From Limiplasma sp034927815 (lineage in GTDB: Bacteria; Bacillota; Clostridia; Christensenellales; Aristaeellaceae), in contig JAYFPK010000005.1 in NCBI GenBank assembly GCA_034927815.1, positions 1 through 64,000 on the forward strand: a stretch of DNA of 64,000 bases, in the 5' to 3' direction. Positions 43,749 through 51,774 of the stretch are shown here, piece after piece. A program made the translations under genes and the position numbers. How positions within the stretch are numbered: position 1 is the first letter of the stretch; every line of letters begins with the position of its first letter. Under the pieces are notes generated by a model. It worked only from the letters and a program-made list of their open reading frames with translations. It was not told the DNA's origin and made no database searches.

Positions 43749-44867
43749 TTAATACACGCCGAAGTCGGGAATCTCCATTTCCCGGCCTCCCTCCATGGCG
43801 GAGAGATGGGCCATAATGCCAGTGCAGGTGATGGCAGCCGAGCGCCGGGCGTCCACGGGATTGGGACAGTCCTCGGCCAAGGCCGTCAAAAATTGATGCA
43901 CCAGGTGGGGGTGGGAACCGCCGTGGCCGATACCCTGGCGGAAGGAAGCCTGGGATTTATCGGTAATGTTTTCCCGGCGGGTAAAGGCGGCAACTTCCGC
44001 CGGCAGCATCGCGTCCGTATCGGGGCACTCGATCTTCTCCGCATCATCGATGCCGGTGAAGAGCACATGGCCGTCGTCAATGACCTGCTCCCATTCAAAG
44101 GACATCTTGTCCCCATACAGATCAAAGCACTCCCGGCACTGCCGCACGGTTTCAAAGAGGCAGCGGCTGGACTCCGCCACCACGTCGCTGTCCTTGAAGG
44201 TAAAGGTGGCGGTTTCCACGGCAAAGGGGCTTCCATACTTCTCCGCCTTGTCCTGGCTCAGGCGCCCGGACCCCCGGCCAATAACGGTTCTGGGCTGCTT
44301 GCCCAAAAGCTCCAGCACCGGGGAAAGGGCGTGGGTTCCGTAAAAGAACGGAGGGAAGCCCTTCCAATAGCCGTCCCAACCCTCCATGGCCATGTTTTGC
44401 ATATGATCCGAGCGGATAAACTGAATCCGCCCAAAATCGCCCCTGTCCAGGCGGCTGCGCACATACAGGTATTCCCTGGTGTACAGGGAGGTTTCCATCA
44501 TCATGTACTGCTTGCCCACCCGCTCGCTTACTTCAATGATGTGGCGGCATTCTTCCACGCTGGTGGCCATGGGCACGGTACAGGCCACATGCTTGCCCGC
44601 CTCCAGCGCCTCGATCGTCTGGCGGTAGTGCTCCAAAATGGGCGTTACAATATGAATCGCATCCAGCTCGGGATTTTTCACCATGTCGGCGTAATGGGTG
44701 TAGCGCAATTCCTGGGGAATCTGGAAATGATCCCCCACTTCCTTGAGGGTGGCGGGGTTGCGGGTGCAAATGGCAACCTTGCCGCCATGGGGGTGCTGCT
44801 GATAGATGGGAATAAACTCGCGCCCAAATCCCAATCCCACAATCCCTACGTTGATCTTCCTATTCAC
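43749..44867 (-). CDS. Gfo/Idh/MocA-family protein lacking the catalytic EKP lysine (paralogue 1)
   Basis: A 372-residue protein with the Rossmann start INVGIVGLGFGREFIPIYQQHP. The EKP position reads VACTVPMATSVEEC, without lysine, as in its paralogue at 38076-39206. Conserved shared blocks include YMMMETSLYTREYLYV, IRSDHMQNMA and FEWEQVIDDGHVLFTGIDDAEKI. GTG at 44867 is preferred because AGGAGG lies eight bases before it; ATG at 44903 has no such site. It is the first gene of the importer operon behind a strong promoter. Paralogues at both ends of one operon suggest successive or heteromeric roles. Confidence 0.8.
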   Translation of the reverse strand: MNRKINVGIVGLGFGREFIPIYQQHPHGGKVAICTRNPATLKEVGDHFQIPQELRYTHYADMVKNPELDAIHIVTPILEHYRQTIEALEAGKHVACTVPMATSVEECRHIIEVSERVGKQYMMMETSLYTREYLYVRSRLDRGDFGRIQFIRSDHMQNMAMEGWDGYWKGFPPFFYGTHALSPVLELLGKQPRTVIGRGSGRLSQDKAEKYGSPFAVETATFTFKDSDVVAESSRCLFETVRQCRECFDLYGDKMSFEWEQVIDDGHVLFTGIDDAEKIECPDTDAMLPAEVAAFTRRENITDKSQASFRQGIGHGGSHPHLVHQFLTALAEDCPNPVDARRSAAITCTGIMAHLSAMEGGREMEIPDFGVY

Positions 44868-45437
44868 CTGTTTATCCTCCTGTCCTCGACCGTTCCCCTT
44901 CATGTATAGGCCGTACCGCGGTCCCTCAGGGAAAAGTTACATTGAATGGATTTTCTGTTATCCCTTTACCCGTATTCCATTTCCAGGCGCTCTTTGTGAA
45001 CGTTTTTTACCTTTTATGTGCTTTTGTGTTCCATTATAACCGGATTTTTGTGGTATTTCAAGCCCCAAATGTTCCAATTCTCCCCAGGAATTTGCAAAGT
45101 GAGGCAATACAACACTTCCGCCGCAAACAGAGCCAGGGCCGCCTTTTTGCTTTCTCCTGCCTGCCGCAGCCCATGGCCGGGACTGATTGTGACCGCTTGT
45201 ACCGGAGCCAGCCCTGTCCCTGACGCAATCCTAAAGGAGGACTCCCGGTATCCATGCAAAGCGTACTTTCATTATTATGTTCCGGGCATTGAGATCGAAG
45301 GAAGGAATTGGGGATAGATATGGTGAGCCAAGACTGCCAGGCGTTCCATTCCGAAATCGTATCCAGCCCCATTTTTGTGAAAAGCATCAATCCCCAACCG
45401 GCGCTCCCGGATTATCCTGCGCGCCTTTTGGGGCGGG
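44868..45437. other. Non-coding gap: operon promoter and the front of a decayed gene
   Basis: 44868-45061 is the leader and promoter of the minus-strand importer operon. From 45062 to 45437 no intact gene is visible. A plus-strand AAAGGAGG at about 45232 and a short frame after 45308 may be the ruined start of the ROK gene that follows. Confidence 0.4.
45033..45061 (-). promoter_or_regulatory. Strong promoter for the second importer operon
   Basis: Minus strand: TTGAAA (45056-45061), 17-base spacer, TATAAT (45033-45038). The predicted leader is about 160 bases and contains the AACGTT palindrome (44998-45003) shortly after the start site. Confidence 0.7.
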
Positions 45438-45989
45438 ATGGAAGGCGCGGCCAGGGGTATCCGCGCCGGCCTATGCGCTATCCTCAACCAGGGCAAGGCC
45501 TCTGCCGCCTCCCGCCCCCCAGTGGGTCAGGCTCAACAGCTTGCCTCCCCCGCAAGCCTTTGGGAAGTCCTCTTTGGGAATCGCGGTACCGCCGGAGCAG
45601 GATGGGGTGCCGCGATTCATAACGGCTTGCGGCTATTGCAGTTGCAGCGGGAGTGCGTCAGGACCGTCACCTCGCGCATGGGCTTGGGCAATGCCCGGTA
45701 TCCCCATGGCCGCCTGCTCCAGGGAAAATGGAACCACCGGAGCATTGTAGCCCCTTCCTATTTGGGGCCCGTGAATCCTTGCCTTTGCGGTAACACGGGT
45801 TGTATCACGCTATGGGGCTTAGGGAAGCGGCCGGCCCGGATTTGGAAAAAACACTCCCCCGGCCCGAAGGCTTTGAGGAAGTGTTTCGCGCCGGTAGAGG
45901 CCTGGATGTGTGCTGATAGAAACCTGGATGTTTTGGAACAAGAGCTGGGGAAGGCGTCCTACGCCATTGCCATGGCAATCACATGCTGA
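45438..45989 (+). pseudogene. Decayed ROK-family protein (NagC/XylR-like) remnant
   Basis: The frame is open but only its second half resembles a protein family. GLGNARYPHGRLLQGKWNH then PVNPCLCGNTGC match, in order and spacing, the ROK phosphate loop and zinc motif (G-x-G...G-x-L-x-x-G...C-x-C-G-N-x-G-C; cysteine codons at 45780, 45786 and 45801). NLDVLEQELGKASYAIAMAI matches the helix that follows in ROK repressors. The N-terminal half is unrecognisable and the protein stops where the last ROK strands should begin, so the gene is frameshifted and truncated. The true repressor or kinase start cannot be placed. A good terminator 150 bases downstream on the same strand supports former expression. 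Possibly the old regulator of a neighbouring sugar operon. Confidence 0.65.
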
Positions 45990-46408
45990 ATCCGCATGCG
46001 CTTTTCCCGGCAAGCGGCGTGGCGTACACCAAAAGCTTCTCTGATAACGCGCTGCCGGCGAAGGCCTATGCCCGCGCCCACAGGCCCGTTATACAGAGAA
46101 TCCGCACTTCATCCTTGGGCCTCTGGGGAAGCGGCAAAGCATCCTGGGGGCAGATTGCTACCGCCAGGATGCTTTTTTGACCGAACAGGTGTATTGTTGT
46201 CTGTTTTTGCCTTTTTTTGTTTCGCAGATTTACCGTTTTTGTGGCTATGAGGCATAGGAAGTAGCCATCTTCCAAAAAAGAGCGAGGGAACGGATGCCCA
46301 TCCTTTTCCTTCCGTCCTGTATGGGAAGATGAGATTGCTTGACCGCGAAGCCTCCTTCATACGCCCGGCCCGCAATGGCAAAGCGGCGGGATTTCCCCTT
46401 CGCTCCCC
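45990..46408. other. Non-coding gap with terminator
   Basis: Holds the terminator at 46137-46178 and, beyond it, an AT-richer stretch (46179-46260) with no gene or clear promoter. Nothing else recognised. Confidence 0.5.
46137..46178 (+). terminator. Rho-independent terminator
   Basis: AAGCATCCTGG (46137-46147) pairs with CCAGGATGCTT (46164-46174), followed by TTTTTT on the plus strand. Only the decayed ROK gene lies upstream on this strand, so the terminator appears orphaned. Confidence 0.8.
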
Positions 46409-47500
46409 TCAGGGCTTTGCACCGCCTGTTTCATTATGGGTATCGAAATAGCTGTACATCACGCGGTTGTCGTGGGGCGCATACAGGTCGCGGCCCTGGG
46501 CCACGGCAAGATGGTAGGCCATCGTCTGGATCACCGCGGCAAACACCAGGCAGTTCAGCTTGTTCCCGCAATCAAAGCGCAGATCGTGCCCGTCCAGGGG
46601 ATCGGCGCCGATGAGGAAGCCGTTCTGCTTTTCGTTTTTCATAAACGCCGCCAGGGAGCGGGCCTTTTGGCTGTCCCTTCCCCCATCGTTGAGAACGATG
46701 ACGCAATGCCGCTGGGTGTACCCGTAATTGGCCCCATGGAGGCCCTCCTCCAGTTCAAAGGAAAGGGTGATGATTTGCGGCGTCTCCCACATTTTCACCG
46801 CCGCTTCCATGGCTACGCCGCATAGCGCCCCGGAACCCGTGAATACCAGGCAGTCGGAACGCATCATCTGGCGGCGCTCCTTCTCCATCCACTGGAGCGT
46901 CTGGTGGATCACGGGGCCGATTTGCTCCGCGGCAGCGCGCGCCTCCTTCAAAAAGGCTTCTTTTTCTTCCCCGGTGAGCGCATGCCGCTGCCCGCCAACC
47001 CACAAGCCAAGCAAAATCAGGATGAACACAGAGGTGCTGTAACCGATGGTGCGCATGGGGTATTCTTCCACGCCGCAGCCCATGTACAAAAACGCGTCCG
47101 CGTCCAGGGAAATGGGCGTATCCGGCGCTTCGGAAACGGCAAGGGTGGGGTAACCCAGGCGGTGCGCCACGGCCAGGGCTTCCCGGGTCAGCACGCTGGT
47201 GCCCGTTTGGGAAATGAACACGTACAGCGCCTTGGGATTGCGCACGGCCTCCTCGTTGATAAAATCCCCGGGAAGAACGGGCGTCACGCGTATGCCCGCC
47301 AGCTTCTGCGCTGGGAAGCGGGCGGTGACCGCCGAGGTGTTGGAGGTGCCGCAGCCGATGAACACCAGCTCATCCCATTGCGCGGCGCGATGGGCAAAGC
47401 GTTCCTCCAGCGGTTGAAACACCTCTTCCAGATGCTCTGTCATCCAATTCATCCGCTCCGGAACCCGTTTGATGCAATCCAGCATACTCACCATATTCAT
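46409..47500 (-). CDS. SIS-domain sugar isomerase/deaminase (AgaS/FrlB-like)
   Basis: A 363-residue protein with two SIS domains. Domain 1 has DELVFIGCGTSNTSAVTARF near residue 45 and FISQTGTS near residue 95; domain 2 has CLVFTGSGALCGVAMEAAVKMWE near residue 220 and SFELEEGLHG near 245. This is the layout of GlmS-type isomerase domains, AgaS deaminase/isomerases and FrlB deglycases. The glutaminase domain of GlmS is absent. It follows the amidohydrolase by 12 bases; in amino-sugar pathways a deacetylase followed by an SIS deaminase gives a keto-hexose phosphate and ammonia. The precise substrate is not known. Confidence 0.84.
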   Translation of the reverse strand: MNMVSMLDCIKRVPERMNWMTEHLEEVFQPLEERFAHRAAQWDELVFIGCGTSNTSAVTARFPAQKLAGIRVTPVLPGDFINEEAVRNPKALYVFISQTGTSVLTREALAVAHRLGYPTLAVSEAPDTPISLDADAFLYMGCGVEEYPMRTIGYSTSVFILILLGLWVGGQRHALTGEEKEAFLKEARAAAEQIGPVIHQTLQWMEKERRQMMRSDCLVFTGSGALCGVAMEAAVKMWETPQIITLSFELEEGLHGANYGYTQRHCVIVLNDGGRDSQKARSLAAFMKNEKQNGFLIGADPLDGHDLRFDCGNKLNCLVFAAVIQTMAYHLAVAQGRDLYAPHDNRVMYSYFDTHNETGGAKP

Positions 47501-47512
47501 ACCGGCCTTTCC

Positions 47513-49099
47513 TCATTTTTGTTGGGAAGCCAGGAGAATCCGTCCCGCTTCCGTTTGCAGCCTTGCCTGATTCTTCCACGCCAGCTTTCCGTTGACCAGC
47601 ACCATGTCCATTCCCTCCGCCAAAAGCTGCGGCTGGGCGTAGGTTGCCCTGTCGGTAAACCGGCCGGGATCAAAAATTGCGATGTCGGCGTAGCAGCCCT
47701 CCTGGAGCCTGCCGCGGTCCGGGATTCCCAGCCTTTGCGCGGGGAGGGCGGTCATCTTCCGTATGGCTTCGCCCAGGGAAAGCGCCTGGGGCACAAACTG
47801 TTTCAAAAACCGCGGGAAGGCTCCCTTTTGCCGGGGATGGGCCGCGCCTCCCCCATACAGCGCGTCGCTGATGAGCATGGAATAGGGCAAAGCGGCCACC
47901 GCGCGCACATCCTCCGGGCACATGCTCATGAGCACCACCCCCGCCTTTCCCCGTGTGCCCGCAAGCACCTGGCACATGGCGTCCGACGGCTCGGAAAGCC
48001 CCAGCTTTTGCGCCACAGCGCAAAAATCCAGCCCGGCGCACTCCTCCATTCCCTCCGCGCTGGACAGCACAATGCGCTCCCAGCCAATGGCCTGCACCAT
48101 ATTGTCCCACCCGTTTTGGGAACGGTACAGCGCCTCCCGCATGCGCGCCTTTCCCCCCTGGGTCACGATCTCCCCCAGGAAGGCCTCCAGGTCCGTGCCA
48201 AGCAGCTCCGGCGGCACAAGGGAGAGCAGCGTGGACGCGCCGGCCTCATAGGGGTAGAAGTCCACCGTCACGTCCATCCCCCGGCTTTGCGCACGCTCAA
48301 TCCGCTCTATGGCTTGATAAATCAGCTTGCGCCAGCTTTGCAAGCCCGTTGACTTGAAGTGGCTGATATGCAGCGGAAGCTCAACCTCCCGCGCGATATC
48401 CAGCGCCTCCTGAACCGATTCCACCAGCGACGCGCCTTCCCCGCGGATATGGCAGCACATGGGGCGGCCATAGGGCGTTGCCGCGCCCAGCAGCCGGATG
48501 TACTCCTCCATGGAGGTATAGCATTCCGGCGGATACATGATGCCCAGGGAAACGCCAAGGGCCCCCTGGTCCAGGGCCTCCCCCAGCAAAGCGCGCGCCC
48601 GGTCCATTTCCGCCCCGGTAAAGGGGGCGGGGCCAAAGCCTTTTACGCAGGTCTTGATAGCGCCAACCGCCGCAAGCATCCCCATATTCACAGGCAGCGG
48701 ACGGCCGCGCAGGCCTTGCAGATAGGCCGGGAAGCTGTCAAACATCGGCGTATCCGCCGCGCCGAGGCAAGGGGCAAGGAAGTTGCGGGAAGCCTGTTCC
48801 CACGCCGCGCTCATGGGTACGGGGGAAAGCCCGCAGTTGCCCCCCACAATGCTTGTGATTCCCTGGGCCAGCTCGCTTTCTCCAAAGGCTTCGCCGAATA
48901 CCGCCAAATCGGGGTGGCGGTGAATGTCAACAAAACCCGGCGCAACCAGCAGCCCGCCGCAGTCCAGCACAGCGTCGGCCTCAAAATCCAGCCCGGCTCC
49001 CACCGCTTCAATGCGGTCCCCCTTGAGATACACGTCGCCAGGAAAGGGCCGCGTACATACGCCGTCCAACAGGGTGGCATTTTTGATGAGCGTCCTCAT
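47513..49099 (-). CDS. D-aminoacylase/N-acyl-D-amino-acid deacylase family amidohydrolase
   Basis: A 528-residue cytoplasmic metal hydrolase. The first metal motif is APGFVDIHRHPD near residue 55, followed by GITSIVGGNCGLSPVP (the Cys-containing metal loop of this subfamily), CCHIRGEG and LHISHFKSTG (second-metal histidines). SDALYGGGAAHPRQKGAFPRFL near residue 425 has the catalytic Asp and the HPR...FPRFL block typical of D-aminoacylases. The composite beta-sandwich is made of both ends. GGAGGGG precedes the ATG. It lies between a LacI regulator and an SIS isomerase in a glycan locus, so it may remove an N-acyl group from a sugar rather than an amino acid; that role is inferred. Confidence 0.84.
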   Translation of the reverse strand: MRTLIKNATLLDGVCTRPFPGDVYLKGDRIEAVGAGLDFEADAVLDCGGLLVAPGFVDIHRHPDLAVFGEAFGESELAQGITSIVGGNCGLSPVPMSAAWEQASRNFLAPCLGAADTPMFDSFPAYLQGLRGRPLPVNMGMLAAVGAIKTCVKGFGPAPFTGAEMDRARALLGEALDQGALGVSLGIMYPPECYTSMEEYIRLLGAATPYGRPMCCHIRGEGASLVESVQEALDIAREVELPLHISHFKSTGLQSWRKLIYQAIERIERAQSRGMDVTVDFYPYEAGASTLLSLVPPELLGTDLEAFLGEIVTQGGKARMREALYRSQNGWDNMVQAIGWERIVLSSAEGMEECAGLDFCAVAQKLGLSEPSDAMCQVLAGTRGKAGVVLMSMCPEDVRAVAALPYSMLISDALYGGGAAHPRQKGAFPRFLKQFVPQALSLGEAIRKMTALPAQRLGIPDRGRLQEGCYADIAIFDPGRFTDRATYAQPQLLAEGMDMVLVNGKLAWKNQARLQTEAGRILLASQQK

Positions 49100-49204
49100 G
49101 GGTAAGCCCCTCCTTGTTTACGTTCCCAGGGCAAAACAAGCCCGCGCTGAAACGGCATGTCCGGCATCAGCTCCGGCCATTTACCAAAGGAAACCTTGGA
49201 GCGG

Positions 49205-50284
49205 TTATGGATTCTTGCGCGCACAAACCGTGCCGTGATCCTTCAATTCCGTTTTCAGCACAATGCGCTCCGTGGCCTTCCGGGGGTCCTCCACCCGGCG
49301 CAGGCAGAGCTGCACCGCATGATAACCCGCCTCCTCCAGGGGCTGCTGCATGGAGGTGATGGGCCGCGTCCCCATGCGGGCCGCCACCGCGATTTCGTTG
49401 TCAAAGCCGATGAGGGAAATATCCTCCGGCACGCGCAGCCCCGCTTCCTCCAGCGCCTTGATGGCCCCAAAGGCCAGAAAGTCGGTGGGGAAAAACACCG
49501 CGTCCGGCGCAAGGCCGTGCTCCAGCATGCGCTTCATTTCCACATAGCCCTGGTCCACAAAGACCTTCTCCCAGCCGATGGGCTGACGCCGGTTGTCCGG
49601 CAGGGCGGAAAAGTCAGGAAACACGATCAAGTTGCGGTCAACGGGCATGTTGTGATATTGGAGGGCGTTGATATACCCTTGCATGCGATCCACCGTGATC
49701 TTCAGGTTCATGTTGCCCGCAATATGGGCGATTCTGCGGTGGCCCAGCTCAATCAGACGCTGCGTGGCCGCGAAGGCTCCCCCCACATTATCCACCACAA
49801 TGCGGTCCGTCTGCGCCGCGCTTAGGTCATTTTCAATCAGCACAAAGGGAAAATAGGTTTTGGACAGGCGAATGATCAGGTCGTCGTTGCATACCTGGGA
49901 GCCAAAGATGATAACGCCATCCACCCGCCCCTGGGTCAGGTACGCCAGCTGGCGCTTCTTTCTCTCCACATCCCCAAAGGAACTGGTATAGATCAGCGTA
50001 TACTTGTCGCCTTCCGGCGCTTGCTCCACGCCCATCTCCAATCCCCGCAGCAGGGAGAGGGCGACATCGCTGTCCAACAACTCCATCAGCACGCCAATGC
50101 TGTAGGTTTTTTGGGTTGCAAGCGACCGGGCCAGGGCATTGGGCGTGTAGTTGAGCGCGTTGATCGCCTTCACGATTTTTTCCCGCGACTGCTCCCCCAC
50201 GCCCGCCTTCCCGTTCAGATACCGCGACACAAGGGCCTTGGATACACCGGCCAATTCCGCCACGTCATTGATAGTGCTGCTCAC
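49205..50284 (-). CDS. LacI-family repressor (amidohydrolase/GH4 side)
   Basis: A 359-residue regulator: helix-turn-helix TINDVAELAGVSKALVSRYLNGKAGV at the N-terminus, hinge YTPNALARSLATQKT, then a sugar-binding-protein-like sensor. The start is taken as GTG at 50284 with GGAG seven bases upstream; another GTG at 50302 lacks a site. Its own promoter is followed by the motif AACGGTTTAT, which recurs downstream of the promoter of the kinase/importer operon at 56204-56219. It therefore probably represses both units. It is followed by the amidohydrolase after 105 bases. Confidence 0.87.
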   Translation of the reverse strand: MSSTINDVAELAGVSKALVSRYLNGKAGVGEQSREKIVKAINALNYTPNALARSLATQKTYSIGVLMELLDSDVALSLLRGLEMGVEQAPEGDKYTLIYTSSFGDVERKKRQLAYLTQGRVDGVIIFGSQVCNDDLIIRLSKTYFPFVLIENDLSAAQTDRIVVDNVGGAFAATQRLIELGHRRIAHIAGNMNLKITVDRMQGYINALQYHNMPVDRNLIVFPDFSALPDNRRQPIGWEKVFVDQGYVEMKRMLEHGLAPDAVFFPTDFLAFGAIKALEEAGLRVPEDISLIGFDNEIAVAARMGTRPITSMQQPLEEAGYHAVQLCLRRVEDPRKATERIVLKTELKDHGTVCARKNP

Positions 50285-50302
50285 TGGATCGCTCCGTTCC
50301 AC

Positions 50303-50316
50303 ATAAACCGTTATAC
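50303..50316. promoter_or_regulatory. Candidate LacI operator (autoregulation)
   Basis: ATAAACCGTTATAC, about +1 to +14 of the predicted LacI transcript. Ten bases (AACGGTTTAT on the minus strand, 50312-50303) are identical to the site at 56209-56218. Confidence 0.5.
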
Positions 50317-50322
50317 GCTTTC

Positions 50323-50352
50323 ATCATATCCCAAAGTGTTTCCCCTTGTCAA
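50323..50352 (-). promoter_or_regulatory. Promoter for LacI-amidohydrolase-SIS
   Basis: Minus strand: TTGACA (50347-50352), 18-base spacer, TATGAT (50323-50328), about 40 bases upstream of the GTG start at 50284. Confidence 0.62.
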
Positions 50353-50412
50353 TTGAATGCTGCAGCCGGTTCTCACCTCCTGGCGTCTGCCTTTCGATCC
50401 TTTCCGCTTTTC

Positions 50413-51693
50413 CTATTTTTCGCTCTTCTCCCCAAAAAAGGCCGGCAGGAAGCCGCGGTTTGCCTCCAGAAGCTCGTCAAGCATCGGCTGCGCCAGATCG
50501 TAGTCCATGATCAGCGGATGCGCCAGCAGGGCAAAGAGCGCTTTGTCGCGGCTGCCTTCCACCGCCGCCTCCACCGTGAGGGATTCATAGCTCTTGACCG
50601 CCGCCACCAGCCCCCGCACGCTGTCCGGGAAGGAGGTGAACACGGTGGGGGTCGCCCCCGCGGCGTTCACAATACAGGCCGTTTCAATCACCGCGTCGTC
50701 CTTCAGGAAGGGTATCGCGCCCCTGTTGGGAACATTGCACACCGCAAAGGTATCCTCATTGTAGGCGATGGCCCGGATCACCCCCAGGGCCATCTCCGCG
50801 TAATCCCCGCCGCCCCGTTTGCCCAGCAATTCCGGCTTGGTGCATACCGCGGGATCGGCGTATTGGGCAAACAGCTCCTTTTCAATTTCCAGCACCTGTT
50901 CCCCCCGGGTCTGCGCCGCTTCGCGCAGCGCCTCCACCTTGTGCGTGCGGTTGTGAAAGTAAGGCAGGTACAGGCTGGGCAGCAGCTTCATGCGCACGGT
51001 GAGCTCCGGGTTTACGCCGCAGGCCTGGGCGATCCCCTTCCACTGCTCCTGCGTAATCGGCTCGCCGTCCACCGTGATATTGTAGCTGAAGTTGAAATGA
51101 TTCAGGCCAAAATAATCATAGCGCACACGGCTGTGCTCAATGCCGTAGGCCTTGTACAGCATGTTGCCCGGATGCCTCCCGCCGCCGCAGAGCGCGATGA
51201 AGCGTGCACCGGTATACCGGGCGACCGCCTCGGCCACGATCCCCGTGGGATTGGTATAGTTGATGATCCACGCTTTGGGGTTGATGCGCTCCACGTCCCG
51301 GGCGATGTCCAGCATCACGGGAATGGTGCGCAGCGCTTTGGCAAAGCCGCCGGCCCCGGTGGTTTCCTGCCCCAGCAGGCCGTACTTCAAGGGAATCCTC
51401 TCATCCTGGACCCGGGCCTGGTTTCCGCCCACGCGGACCTGGGTCACCACAAAATCCACGCCGGCAACCGCCTCCTCCCGGTTCATGGTGGAGGAGACCT
51501 TGACCTCCAGGCCCATGTAGGCAAGGTAGCGGCGGGTAAAACCTTCCATGATGGACAGCCGCCGCCCGTCAATATCCTGCAGGCGCAGCTCCGCCACGCT
51601 CAACTGGTGGCGCATCTGCCCCATCATATCCAATAGCTCTGGGGTGTAGGAGCTTCCCGCTCCCACAATGGCGATCCGAATGGGTTTTCGCAT
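50413..51693 (-). CDS. GH4-family 6-phospho-beta-glycosidase
   Basis: A 426-residue NAD- and metal-dependent glycosidase that cleaves phosphorylated disaccharides by a redox elimination mechanism. The nucleotide motif is VGAGSSYTPEL (residues 10-20), the substrate segment INYTNPTG (144-151), and the metal ligands are C169 and H199 (GLNHF). C169 lies in ALCGGGRHPG rather than the GLCNVP found in many relatives, so the phosphate or sugar pocket may differ. It is the last gene of the kinase/importer operon, 81 bases after the binding-protein gene. Because the importer is an ABC system and not a PTS, the phosphate would have to come from the BadF-type kinase. Confidence 0.87.
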   Translation of the reverse strand: MRKPIRIAIVGAGSSYTPELLDMMGQMRHQLSVAELRLQDIDGRRLSIMEGFTRRYLAYMGLEVKVSSTMNREEAVAGVDFVVTQVRVGGNQARVQDERIPLKYGLLGQETTGAGGFAKALRTIPVMLDIARDVERINPKAWIINYTNPTGIVAEAVARYTGARFIALCGGGRHPGNMLYKAYGIEHSRVRYDYFGLNHFNFSYNITVDGEPITQEQWKGIAQACGVNPELTVRMKLLPSLYLPYFHNRTHKVEALREAAQTRGEQVLEIEKELFAQYADPAVCTKPELLGKRGGGDYAEMALGVIRAIAYNEDTFAVCNVPNRGAIPFLKDDAVIETACIVNAAGATPTVFTSFPDSVRGLVAAVKSYESLTVEAAVEGSRDKALFALLAHPLIMDYDLAQPMLDELLEANRGFLPAFFGEKSEK

Positions 51694-51724
51694 AAGGGCA
51701 TGCCTCCTTGAGCACTCAAGGGAA

Positions 51725-51757
51725 AAGAGGGGCGCGGCGCGCGGCCACGCCCCTCTT
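51725..51757 (-). other. Stem-loop between binding-protein and GH4 genes
   Basis: AAGAGGGGCG (51725-51734) pairs with CGCCCCTCTT (51748-51757), with further GC pairing in the loop. It begins 18 bases after the stop of the binding-protein gene, and on the minus strand the stem ends in TTTTCCC. Partial terminator or mRNA stabiliser. Confidence 0.7.
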
Positions 51758-51774
51758 CCTCCCGGTGAAAGGGT

